Below are positions 25,297-36,998 of a stretch of 64,000 nucleotides of DNA, one piece after another. This stretch comes from Bryum argenteum (lineage: Eukaryota; Streptophyta; Bryopsida; Bryales; Bryaceae). How positions within the stretch are numbered: position 1 is the first letter of the stretch; every line of letters starts with the position of its first letter. The stretch covers positions 12,506,727 through 12,570,726 of the forward strand of contig CM073327.1 of NCBI GenBank assembly GCA_037043015.1, read 5' to 3'. The notes beneath the pieces are model-generated. The model made no database searches. It had not been told where the DNA came from and was given only the letters and a program-made list of their open reading frames with translations. The translations under genes and the position numbers were made by a program.

Positions 25297-25864
25297 TTAA
25301 CCCCTAAACGCCCGAGCGGCCCTGAGACGGCCGTTCCAGAAGTTTCGGCCACTGTAGCCTTTTCATCTTCGAACGGAATTGGTCAAGCCTTGTGTCAAAC
25401 TCGTCACGATCCGACAGCCAAGCAATCCCAATCATACGCGTGCGAAATTGTGAAGACTTGGAGATGCAATTTGTAATCCGCTTGTTACGGTTGAGGAGAG
25501 AGCAAGAGTTGGAGCTGCCCAATGCTCTACAACTTAGTTCCGATCGCCATTGAGCTGCACCGTTGCGCATGAGCGGGTAGCTTTTGTGCAATCACCTGTC
25601 AGAGCGCTTTAGCACTTTTTTTAGATTGTTCGTTTCCTACGCCCGTTGTTGCAATGGTTTTGCAACGGCTCCGCGATGGCACCGGAGTGGATTCGTCAAC
25701 GAGGTGAGATTCATGGTTCGGTGTTTCAAGCACAGATTCACTCTCAATTGATTGCTCCGTATCTGCAGGCCGGACCCCACCTGTTTGTCTGCCCAATTCC
25801 AATTGATTCCTCCACAGATGCTCGGGGCTTCCCGCTAGAGGAACCTCGGGCGTTTAAGGGTTAA
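25297..25864. mobile_element. TTAA-flanked MITE, copy 5 (568 bp)
   Basis: The ends read TTAACCCCTAAACGCCCGAG and, reversed, TTAACCCTTAAACGCCCGAG, 19 of 20 bases alike. The best-preserved ends mark this as the youngest copy. The interior is clearly richer in GC than its surroundings. Open frames on both strands (25304-25591, 25599-25802, 25646-25864) show no known domain. Confidence 0.72.
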
Positions 25865-27693
25865 ATCCTTCACAAGCAACATGACAAACAAAGGCTTGTC
25901 GTCTTACTCTTGTAGGGAGAGTGAGAACTCACGACAAGTGAGCTGAATTTGACAAGCCCCACAGCCAGTTGGCGTGAGACGGAAATATGACGTAAGCCTT
26001 GGCAGTAGCGTCAGGGCAAGAAAACTCACACGCACCCTGCAAACAACACCTATGGCCTCTTAGGGATCGCACAACGGATGCTCTAACATGATCAAAAGCT
26101 TGATTGTTCTCGCCTACTTTCAGGTTTAAACGAAGAAATTTCATCAACACTCAAGAGAATGTCAAATATTGCAGCCTTGCCTGAGTGGAATTATAAGCGC
26201 ACATACAAGCACCAACCATTCAAACGTGGGTGGTGATGCCGACCAAACGTTTTCGTCCTTGTTATTGAATGCCTTTGTGCAGGGGCACCATGTCAGCCTT
26301 GTCTACGACATGAAAGGTGCAGGTTTGACAAGGATATATACATATTGACAACATTTGCAATCAATCAGAGTGAAGAAAAAACCGAGGGTGAGATGTTCAA
26401 AGCATGATTGACAAGATCGCAACAAGGTCCAATCTCGTGTAGGTAGGGGACCTTTTTGTCACTAGGGTTCGAAGGGAGAGTGCTCAAAATTGAAGCAGTA
26501 CCAATAATGGAGCACTAGACTTCTTCACCCATAATAGTTTCACACATTAACAATACTATTACGTATTCATTCCAAATATTATAGGGTGTGAAATTAAAGT
26601 ACCATTTTAGAAACTGTCAAATTAGAGTGCTATTTTAGAAACACTTCTGAGTGCATCTTTAAAATTCATAGCAAATTGTACAAGAGTCTACATCCCCTTC
26701 GACTATCATCCTACATACAATCCCATGCAATAATGGGTCATTATTGACCAGGAGGGAATTGCCCTTATGCGATTCATTCCAATGACCATAATATCTCCAC
26801 AAATGAGTATTTTATATCTTATCCCCTATGGGGAGCCATGGTATATGATTCCATAAAAACAGAATTCATATGATATCTGTTTTTATGGAATCTGTTACAA
26901 TATGCATCCACGATGGAGTCGATTCGTGTCATGCATTTCTGTGCAACTCTTGTGAGAATTAGAGATAGGGCTTCATGAACAAATTTCATATAAACATGGA
27001 CTTTAAGTGACTTCCAACAACTCTACAGTTGAATATCTCTTTTTTGAAATTCCAGAGGTGTGGTACGAGTGAACACACGAAATGAGCTCAACATCCATTT
27101 TGGTGTAACTTATTGCCTCGGATTTATAAAAACATCTTCCGATATCAACCCTGACAAGTGCAGTATCCTTTAGGCCTCTCATGCACTCCGCTCCATGGCA
27201 TTCTAGAGTTAAAGCAAAGGCTTTCTGAGCTTTCTAACGTAATTCGGGGTTCATTCACTTCCAACGAACATAGAAAACGTGGACACCATCTGAAGATGTG
27301 CTCCAGATAGTCCTTACGGCGAGCACCACCACTCCTGCCTGATTCTACTGATTCAACATAAGTTGGACAACGATCTCCGAATTTCATTCGTCAATAGAGA
27401 ACCGCCTTACCAGAATGTCATATTTGCAGTGCAATTGGTAATGAATACTCCCGTGATTAAATTGCTCCAATATGAGATTAAAATGGACACGATGTTAAGT
27501 TCGATGAAATCCTTACAGGGCATCACAGAACACAGCTTACCCCCTAAAATATGCAAGGCGAAGGAACCCTGTCGATTAAGAAAAAAGAAGTAGGATGAAC
27601 CCTTCGAGAAAATACAACAATGAATTCACAAAGTAGGAAATAACCTACAGTACATGTCCCACAGGGAGCTCGCGCAACACGGTAGTGTCGCTA
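25865..27693. other. Intergenic between TTAA element and RPN8
   Basis: It includes a 46-bp hairpin at 26847-26892 and a short duplication near 26580-26640. A minus-strand frame of 80 codons at 27145-27387 (starting MKFGDRCPTY) is moderately protein-like and Cys/Arg-rich but matches nothing I recognise. It could be an exon fragment. Confidence 0.35.
26847..26892. repeat. Perfect 17-bp-arm hairpin
   Basis: Arms GATTCCATAAAAACAGA and its exact reverse complement flank a 12-base loop. It may be a very short MITE or a folded structure of unknown use. Confidence 0.85.
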
Positions 27694-30571
27694 CTAAACT
27701 GTGATGGCCGAAACACTAGCTGATGCCGCATCTGCAATTCTCTCGTGCTCCTTGTTCAAAATCTGCACACCGAGATTAACATTAATCACAATTCTACAAA
27801 ACAAGAGCCTCATTCTAAACCACCTTGGATGCACTGCAGCAATGGCAGCTTATACTCAACAAAAACAACTGACATTCTACTCTGCAACAGCATCTTTGGA
27901 ACAACGTCTGTCGAAAAGTACCTTGTTGTTTATAAGGTTGTGTAGTGCAATAACACTCCGAATAAGAGAGGACAGGTAGATCACCAACATCATGTCATTT
28001 GTTTTCACTGCGAGATAAAGCAAGTATCAAAACATGGACACCGGACCTTCGAAGACCGTCAAGATCTCAAAGCACGACTTGGGAGTAAAGCTACACAACT
28101 AGTTAGAAACGGCAATAGCATCCTCAAAGCATGATATTGAAGCAAATGAATACTGAAACAATCCTGCAAATGCCTTCTTTGTAAACTCACACCTAGTCAG
28201 GATAATGTTGACGACAAAACGAAGGATTCGCATGAATACTTCACGAATGCAAAAATAAGGAACTCACCAGCAAAGGACTTGACGAGCTCATGAACATTAA
28301 GGTTCGGTAGCAGGTTGAACACATCCTGCTCGAAAAGAAGGGCAATTTCTTAGCATACTCAAACTCCCATTCTACTAAAGAGAAACAATAGTATCTCCGG
28401 CTAGATGGGCAAAGCTATTTAAACGAGGGAGGGGACTTACTTGAAGGTGGTACAAAATTTCATGATTCAACGGCAGTTTGCCTTCCACTACAAGCTCTAA
28501 ATAAGCATGAATCTCCTTCAGCCGTGCTTCCAAGCCCTTCAATGCGACAAGCTTTCCTCCCACCTGTTCCACGTCGTTGAACGATATTGTCAAGCTGTAT
28601 TCCCTTGAAGCTTTGCTAAATAAGCTGAATATTACAAGCCTATTAAAAAAAATATTCGTACCTCAGTAGCGAGTGTGCTGATAGTCGCATCCTTGACGTC
28701 CCTCAGTAGATGCTCAACACCTGTAGAAAAAAAAAAAACATCCCAATCACGTGCTTATTCTGTAAAACTAATATCCTTCAATACTGCATACGTGAAAGCC
28801 CATTCACAACAACAAGCTCAGCTGGGTTGATCGTTTTCTGGTTGTACAAGGAGATGATGTTGGGCTCCATAGTAAACATTACTTACCAATTTCCTCAGCT
28901 TCGTAGGCTCCAATCTCAGACGCAACGTGTACGAACGCCTTTTGACTCTTTTGAGTGGCATCCTGTACATTCATCAAAGGGCAGATAATCAATGACGAAG
29001 CTCCTAATTCAAAAGTCTCCTTCAAAGGTACATGTCAACAGCTGTTGAACTGACTCAAAAATTCACACCTGAAATTCCACAACAAAAATCGCGTACAGCG
29101 CAGATTGAGTGGGGAGCTCTTACTTACAGGAGGGAAGCTGCAACAGACAAACGACCTGCTAAGAAAAACGCTCACTCAAGATTCAAGTACTAGAGAAACA
29201 TAAGATGTGATAGTTACCTCTTTGACTTCCTCAACAGCGTAGTAGGCTTTCGTTGGGATACCAAGCTCTCTCGGCTGTACATCGATGATCACCAGGACTG
29301 GATTTGGACAATAACTGCATGAACAGCATCATAAGCACTTAGATACGTTAAATGATGCCAGTATGTACTCCTGGAAATGAAACATGATTCCGACACAATA
29401 CAACATAGTGCTGTACTTACTCCCGGAACAATTCGTGAATGTCAAGATCGTTCTCTCGAAGCTTCGGTCCGGTGCTGTACCACCCTATCACGTGCTCCTT
29501 AGCTGCATAAAGCCGTATTAAAATCGTCAGAACTTGACAACAAAATCCACACGAAGACATTTTGAGAAGCCGCTGAAACATAGGCTCAATAACATACTCA
29601 GAATTTTTTGTATTTCCTAGACATAATATTTCAAAATCCTCTAGCTATAAACAACTATAATCCTGAACTTAATATAGAAGGATCCTCACTCCCATAGGTC
29701 AGCTATCTCTACCTCGCTCAGTATCAGGATTACAAGCTGACTCTGTAAAACAATAGCTGCAAAGATGAGTAGAAGAGAGGAAGAGTACCGTTGATCCTCT
29801 TGAACATATCGAACATAGTCTCATGGTAATTGTGATCCAGGAACCAAATGCTCGCATCCTTATCATCTTCCTCAAATGGAACTGAGCTCACAAGAAAACA
29901 GCAACAACGATCGGGCATAATCAGATTTCAGCACCGAATCGCGTCCTACTCTTCGTTCATCAACCAGAGAGACAAGCTCTCAACACTGTAAAACCTTAAC
30001 AAATAGAGCTATCGCACAACTATATCCGTAACATGATTAGCAATTGACTACCATATGCTAGCATCCTTATTATCTTCCTCGAATGAAACAGAGCTCAAAG
30101 AAAACAACAGCAACGATCGGGCTCGATCGATTTCAGCACCAAATAGCGTCCTACTTTCTACTCATACGACCAGCGAGGCAAGCTCTCAATACTGAAAAAA
30201 CCTTGACAAACACGGCTCTTGCACAGCTAACTCCATAACATGAATAAAAACTCACTCAAGTGAAACCCTAAGCATCATCAAATCTTCGAAAGCACGATAC
30301 TCGCACCGACATACGAAACTACACACCCCTAACCCTAAAACCAAACAATTCGATCAATACCGTTCCAAGAAATGAGCGACCGACCTGCATAGCTGTTCGT
30401 GATATCAACACGGCCACGGAAGGTTGACCCGAGCAAGACTCCCAAGACGCGCTTACGAGTATCCTTGGCGACCCGGTTGTAATTGTCGACAATACTCAAG
30501 AGCACCAACGGATGCACCACCACCTTCTCTATTCCCGTGGCCCCTGCCACACTCGTGCTTATCACGTCCAT
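27694..30571 (-). CDS. RPN8: 26S proteasome non-ATPase subunit RPN8 (PSMD7), ten exons
   Basis: RPN8 is the MPN-domain partner of the deubiquitinase RPN11 in the proteasome lid. Exons: 30571-30385, 29881-29789, 29502-29421, 29314-29218, 28962-28887, 28720-28662, 28563-28441, 28325-28268, 28007-27922, 27762-27694. All introns are GT-AG and all phases agree, giving 309 residues, close to the usual plant length. The protein opens [20 protein letters not shown]. The MPN core includes [13 protein letters not shown] and [16 protein letters not shown]. At the place where RPN11 has the HxHP zinc site there is YSTGP, so it is catalytically inactive, as expected for RPN8. The C-terminal helices ([26 protein letters not shown]) for lid bundling are present. 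The tail ends SVSAITV. Intron 1 holds a partial duplicate of the exon 2 acceptor region. Confidence 0.95.
29842..30245. repeat. 207-bp tandem duplication across an RPN8 splice acceptor
   Basis: 29842 to about 30036 and 30049 to about 30245 match with a constant offset of 207 bp (shared: GCATCCTTAT, ATCTTCCTC, CAACGATCGGGC, CAGCACC, GCGTCCTACT). The left copy includes the first 40 bases of RPN8 exon 2 and its acceptor. The right copy lies wholly in intron 1. Confidence 0.85.
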
Positions 30572-32206
30572 GGTGCTTGCAAAGCTCTCCCTAGCGTAAC
30601 CCTGATTCCACAATTACTGCTTCGAATCGTCACCAAAATCGCTGAAAAATCCTTCGATGAAATCGGGCGGGGATTTTATGCGAATGCGGCAGTGACAGCA
30701 CCCGATCGGTGACGCTCGAGCTTCAAAATGGCGATGCGAACGACGTGCTCTACACTTGCTTACTCGAGGAAATGTGGAGAGCAAGGCTTTGGTATTATTA
30801 GGGCTGAAATTTCCTGGTGTCGTCGTACCCGGTTGTGTGCTTTCCTTGCCGCCCGGTTATCAGCTGTAAATCCGGGCATCTATTGTCGGGGTTGCCGGGT
30901 ATGCTTTTAAAAAAAAAAATAATAAACAAACCCGAGCCATTTGGTGGTGGTTCTAGCCGGGCAGGAAGGGGCTTGCTGGATGCAAGCCAGCCCCCTCCCC
31001 CAGCAACCCCTGCAGTCCCAGTAGGGGGAAAAGCGCCTCCTGTTGCTCCGGCGCCAGCCACGGGCTGGTTTTTGGAGCCTGCTAGGGCAAGTGGGTCCCC
31101 GGTGTGACCCATGTATAAGGTAAGGCCTGCAATTGGGGTCCTTCTGGAATATAAAGCCCCCCAATGCTGAGGGTTCTACCAGAAGGTAAGAGTGCTTTAC
31201 ATTCCAATGCCTACTTGAAAACCTAACCAAATTTAAAGGCTAGTGAGAGTGGTATATATTCTATAATGCCTTGGGAGTTGGCCATTAAGAAATATGAAGC
31301 TCTCTAAAAAGGAATGTGATGGGTCGTGCACATGAGCATGAAAGACGGTTGAGCGAGGGCTCATCAGCATACAATTAATTGCACTTGCCTAACAACAGAG
31401 GAGCTCGTTGCCGGCCCTCAGCCAAGTCAAGTTGCACCTACTTACACTACAAAAATAAAAAGTGTCTCCAACTACCCTTTGCAGGACATGGATACCTTTT
31501 GTCATGCGTAATCACTTCGAGGTACAATTCACGAGAAGAATCTCTCTCATAGCCTAGTGTCCAAACCTTGTTTTCGCCTCGACCAAACCTGTTACCATCA
31601 CTTGAATGACGTCCACTTAGCGGACTCCATCTCTCTAACTTGCCTCATGAAATCTCAGTCTTATTTCTCCTCTCTCTTCTGCTACCAACTTGGTTTAGGG
31701 TGCCAAGTTGGTTTTTGGCACTACTCTTGAGTTCTGTCTCTCCCTCTTTCAGACACACAATGTCCTCATTGACGTGGTAGTTTCTAAAGTCGGTTCACTT
31801 CAGAGTTCCAAGAAGAATAAAAAAATGTCTTCATTGCCCACGGAAGATGTGATGCAATTTCTACCTTTTGTTCCTCTTGAACTTTATTTTAAGTCCGGTG
31901 AACTCTAAAATAGTATCATTTTTGATATTTCTTCAAAATCTTCGGCGTCTTTATCCAAAGTTGCCAACAAAGATGTTTTTTTCTCAAATGTAGGCTTAGA
32001 TACAACCTTAGCCTTCTCGCTCTTGCAAGCCTCAAACTCTTTGATCATCTTCTTGACGTACCTCAGCTTATTCTCATTGATCTATTCATTCCCCTTGTTA
32101 GTTCCTTCCAAAATCTTCCTGAATTCCAAGATTGCAAACACCTTCCTCACTTTTCAATCTTAAAGTACATACTCTTGCGGGGGTTTAAGACTTTAAGGTC
32201 TTCTTG
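30572..32206. other. RPN8 upstream region and unassigned sequence
   Basis: 30572-31230 is GC-rich and open in several frames on both strands without a domain, probably promoter and leader DNA. 31444 begins CACTACAAAAA, like a CACTA terminal repeat, but I find no partner end. On the minus strand, about 32110-31910 reads as protein-like sequence rich in K and E without a start, possibly more of the adjacent gypsy element. Confidence 0.35.
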
Positions 32207-33330
32207 CTACAAATGCATGTTCTTATCATCCTCGTTGTACTTCTTTAGGAGTAACATATAAAATACTGAATGCATACATTTTCCTGCTCTAGGTGGTAAC
32301 TTCGAGATATGTACATCTTTATGGAACACTTTGAGAATTTTGTAAGGCCCAAGCCATCTTGCAAACCACTTCCCTCTCAACTCTGTTGGTAGCCTCAGGT
32401 TTCTCGTATCCAACCACACCTTCTCCCCAACCACATTGTAGAGTTTTTGACGTTTCTTATTCACTACATTCGCATAGCGCTCTTGGGCTTTTACAAGCTG
32501 GATCTTATCCTCAGCACAAACAACCTTCTTTCTTTTCATCCACTCAGGTGCTTCTACTGAGTTTTTCCTGACTTATAAAGATTTTTCAAAACTTCTAAAA
32601 GCCAAGAAAAACTCTTTAAAGTGAAACTCACTTCTGTCTGCGACCAAGTTTTATGCTAAAACGGCTTCAAAGCCATGGATTACAAAGAACAATTCTTTTT
32701 TATGAGACACTGGAAGAGTTGTGTTATAACACAGCTCTTCCATTGGAAATAACTTTAGTCACTGCAATTGCTCTTTATTATAAAAGGACCTCACATGGAG
32801 ATTGAGTATTGAATTAATAATCTCAGTTTGCCCTCCCATTTCGAGTGTCAAGCGGTGGTCATGGTAATATTCACTCTCGTTATGCACATCACGTGTTACC
32901 TGAACAATAACCAAAACACTTGTTCTCTATCATTTACAATGCCCAAAGGGTAACCCTTATATCTAACCAACACTTAAATATTAAGTCTGCATGTTCTTTA
33001 ACATTCATTAGCTTAATGACGGCCACAAAAGTGATCCTTTTCCTAAACCTACAGACATTCAACTTTGGAAATCTAGTCATGAAGTGCATAGACACTGACT
33101 AGAATGACCATTTAGTATAGTAAGGGTTGCAATTTTCCAATCTTCACTTGAGTAATGTGTTTCTTCATTTGACATTTAACACATGATTTTACATCGTCAT
33201 CTACATCCTCTATCATACAACGTCAAAACCACTTACTATCGAATTGTATTTTTGTAGCCAAAATCCGTACGTGACCCCCAACATGAAAATCATGAAGAGT
33301 CTCTTCTTTAGTTTTCATTGCGGCACATAC
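32207..33330 (-). pseudogene. Ty3/gypsy integrase remnant
   Basis: Reading the minus strand downward: a zinc-binding segment with LHDFHVGGHV..CVKCQMKKH (H2C2), then weakly preserved core sequence, then an EMGGQTEIINSILNLH-like segment that matches the QTDGQTE..N region of retroviral-type integrases. Last comes a clean 110-codon stretch (32539-32207) with VGEKVWLDTRNLRLP, KWFARWLGPYKI and a VFYMLLLKKY end, the classic gypsy integrase C-terminus. Several in-frame stops and shifts interrupt the first two thirds. No RT, RNase H or paired LTRs were found. This is an old, inactive copy. Confidence 0.7.
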
Positions 33331-36300
33331 AACTCATGTTGTCTACAATAATAGAAACCATTTTCTCTCGTCAAGTTGCGCACTCTCCTCACGTTGTGTC
33401 CAACAACTTTTTTATATTCGGAATTTAGTAACTTTGAATGCTTGAGATTTGCATGTGTTTGTATAAGTTATGTGTTATTGAATGTTTCATTCCATGCATG
33501 TGTTTAATATCAGAATTGTTGCATAGTTGGTGGTTTTTTATTAGTAGATGTTGTATGGTATTATTACATGTTTGCATCGATAAAATCGCATTTTCTATTA
33601 CTTGAAGGCTAATTGGGTGCACCAATGTGGTAAGGATTTTGGAATATTATAAGTTCCTTACAATATAGTGTGGTTTACCTACGGAAAAGCAAAGTAGAAT
33701 GTTGTATTGTATTTAAAGTCACATATTAAGCAGTATATATGTTTGTGCACAAAGTCACTCGGAGTTCGTCTAGCGGTTTTCCACTCTAAAAACCCAGGGA
33801 TTATTCAATTTAGGTTACTGTCCATTACTAAGGCTCTAAGTCTAGACGTAATGCAGACTCAGTCTTGTCTAGTATTCTAGGGGAGGTCAATAGTTCAGGT
33901 TAAGTCAATAGACCCCAATGCAGAATATCACCTAATCAAAATGCCACTGTAATACTTTAAAATAATACAAATAAGTATTTAGTCGAGAGATCCAGTTCCA
34001 CTATATTATATACAAAATTATTTACAACATGCCTATCGGCCAGTGTGTCAATAAATCCAAGTGCAGTGTATGAGAAAATCTATCTACCTCTATGCAGCTC
34101 TCCAAGTCACTCAAGTCAATAGGTCTTTTACATATGCACACATCGATGCAAATATGCCCTGCACAACAACAAACTGTGTTTAATGTTCGCAACCTCTTCC
34201 AACCCTAATTTGTGTGCTGAACGTCTTAATCCATGTGTGTTTTTGAGGCCTTAAGTGTTCTTTTTTGGTCATTTTGTGTCCATAGTTGAGCCCTAGGCTC
34301 TTGGTGATCATACGACGGCTATTTGAACCTCCTAGGGATGCTTGGGAGACTCAATTCACTGCTAAAGCTACTTGTTTGATTTACGTTGAGACTTGATTGA
34401 ATGGTTGTGTTTCCTTGTTGAATTCAAATTAGGAATTGCATGTTTGTATGAAGGTTAATGTCCATTGCTTGGAAAGATTTAGGCTGCACACACCACTCTT
34501 CCGTCCCACTTTGTGCCCTTAATTCGGGAGATTGGATTGAGGTGCCACATATGGCCATGCAAAGCGAACCCTAAAGCCGTGAGTAGCGGACCCTATGACC
34601 AAGTACCGCCCCCTAGGGCCATGTGAAATTTGCTGCACGGACAGACTACCGAGATTTCTGAATCCCTAATTCCTTTGACATTTCACTTTGTAATCGAATT
34701 TTCCCACTTTCGCTCAATTTTGATATTCCAATTTAGTAATCAAACATACAATTGCACATGTATGTAGTATGAAATGCCAATGCAAGCTTTACAGTTTAAT
34801 GAGCAAATCTGTACAATTGCAATTACAAATCCAATTGAACGAATCAACCTACTTCTTAATTTGTCTTGAATCTTTAATTCTGATCTTACGTTACTCCTAC
34901 AACGCCTGCTCGTGCTTGCCTGTACCAAGCTTCCAAAGTTCCTATAATGTTGTACTACGGCTCTCTAGCTTTTACATCACACAAACACATCAGTATTGCA
35001 CTTTGTCATTTTAACAGCACTGAAATATGAATCTATAAATTCTGCTTTCATCTCTACTCCCTTCGATTCGTTTGTCGGCAAATCAGTGATTGCCTTCGAT
35101 CAACTGTGTCTGCTCAACTTTGAGAAATTTGTTGAACATGTACTTGGACCTTTAACACCGGAGCCACCATTCATTCTTGATCCACTTCAAATTTTTACAT
35201 CGAAGTCTGTTTCTGCAAATTGATAGTGTCAAGCAATAACCTTCTTTATTGCCATGAAATTGGTTCTGAAAAATGTCATGCAAGTCGTTTTATTTCGTTT
35301 TCTTCCGCTCTGGATTCAAAATTCTCATTGTACAGTTTTACCCTCGTGTCTATACCCTTCACGTGCAACGCCTTCTCAGTACAATCAACACTCGAAGGCA
35401 CATGTCCACGCACTCATCTTCGCAACCTCACTTACTACTCTTCGTACGTCCAATAACCGTTGCACATCTTCACACTCTTCTGCTCCAACACTCGCAGAAA
35501 TCACAAACTCAATCTTATACAATCTGGGATCCTCAATCACACAGATCGTACGCATAATCTCTTTCAATAACAATCAACTTCGCACTCTCAGCATAAACAA
35601 ACACTGCAGCGCTCCACTCTTGCCTCCGATTACTTCTTTAATTCGATAATGCAATACTCGACAATCGACTGAATGCACACAACTTCTGAAATAAAAATGA
35701 ATCAAAAATCACAAACTTACGTATCTCCAATCTCACTCCCTGCCCGGCAAAGAAGCTTTGCACACAATACTCACAATCTCTTTCAATCTCATAGACAAAC
35801 ACTCAATTGTACAAGAATCAATATATTAATTGTAAGCACTAAAAATTACAAGACCACGACGCACAATTCTCTAAATTGCCGTGTTGAAATATGAAATCTG
35901 GAGGGAGTTATGCATAAAAGAGGGGGAATTAGAGTCACGAGATCTCTTCATAGGAGATGGCCAGCCAACTGTGCTTTCTAAATTGACAGTGTAGTAAAGC
36001 TTCTCAACTTCTAGACCTTATAGAATATCAGCTCTTAATGAAATCGACGTAGTACAATCAAAGGGAGGTAGACGTATCCTCAGGGATATATTGATGTCCC
36101 CTTCGACATCCAACATCAATCCAAAACTCTCCCTATTTCTTATTTCTTGATATCCTAGAGACCTAGACCCTCTTCTTCTACTTCATGTAATACTATACTT
36201 GCAAAAGCAGTCGATAGAAGGGACGGCGATAATGCCCCTACTACCTCAATATCAGGTGAATTCTTCAAAATCATGTGCTCAGCCTGCAATACCCCTAGGT

Positions 36301-36626
36301 GCTAAATTGACCATAGATGTAGGTTCTCCATGACAAGCGTCGGAGTACTGCCCGCGTTGAACTAGCTAGAGACTTCACTTGACTTCCGCCCTTGCTCGTT
36401 CGCTGAAAGCTTCCGAATCATCTCCAGAGGGTCGCCAGGCTAAGCTCTCAGCCCCGTCTTCGGCAGCACTGTCACCTCCTCCGTCTCCAGCTCGATTTGC
36501 TTCATGGCTGCTGCTGCATACTGAGACATGTAACAGACGCCATCAGTCCATGTTTGACGCACACACTTACTAAACACACAACGAGGCTTACGAGGCATGC
36601 ACTTGTTGGCTGCTGGAGCTTAATAG
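33331..36626. other. Intergenic, no gene recognised
   Basis: 34740-35900 is open in several plus-strand frames at once and rich in ACAATC/CACTC phrases. None of these frames shows a domain, and their overlap suggests skewed composition rather than coding. The rest is AT-rich sequence that could include LTR remains of the gypsy element. Confidence 0.35.
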
Positions 36627-36960
36627 GAATGGAGAATGAGGAGAGCTCGGAGCCGGCGCCGCCAAGACCATCACCCGCCAGGATCTCCAAGACATGGAGG
36701 CAAAGGAGAAGCAAACCTAGAAGAACACTCAAGAGGTGTGGGAGGCCTCCTTTTCACCGGGGGAACTCCTCTCTTGGATTCCAAGAGACCTTTCATTGTC
36801 CATTCCAACAAATGACTTATGTTGCATTTGTTACGAGGATATGAATAGAGGTGCAATTGTTAGAGTGATTGTTTGTGGCCACTCTTTTCATCTTGATTGT
36901 ATTATTTTGTGCTTGAAGTTGAACCCATCATGCCCAATTTGTAGGATCACGGTTAATTAA
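36627..36960 (+). pseudogene. RING-H2 finger fragment
   Basis: The frame ending at 36960 contains DLCCICYEDMNRG, then VCGHSFHLDCI and NPSCPICR, a complete C3H2C3 RING-H2 as in E3 ubiquitin ligases. The same frame carries a TAG at about 36718, 20 codons after QDLQDMEAKEKQT begins. The most natural ATG (36631, MENEESSEPAP) is in another frame. A splice acceptor overlapping the TAG (cctag/AAG) could rescue it, but I see no matching donor. It is therefore probably a broken copy, though a short two-exon gene is possible. The CACTA element starts 38 bp downstream. Confidence 0.5.
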
Positions 36961-36969
36961 AGCTTCACC

Positions 36970-36998
36970 TAGAGGCACAAACTTGGCTGGTTTCGCTT
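36970..36998 (-). pseudogene. FANCI-like fragment, small copy, left piece
   Basis: These 29 bases (AGGCACAAACTTGGCTGG followed by TTTCGCTT) match 44290-44320 in the larger FANCI-like copy and continue the homology that breaks off at 40985. The CACTA element splits the copy here. CTT at 36996-36998 is the left target duplication. Confidence 0.65.

Noticed and set aside
30798..31230. Proline/glycine-rich frames on both strands upstream of RPN8
   Set aside because: Both strands are open at once in GC-rich leader DNA and there is no recognisable domain.
31444..31480. CACTACAAAAA as the end of a second CACTA element
   Set aside because: No inverted partner end and no subterminal repeats were found nearby.
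35254..35649. 131-codon plus-strand frame with overlapping neighbours
   Set aside because: Three frames are open over the same DNA, none has a domain, and no splice or start context supports one.
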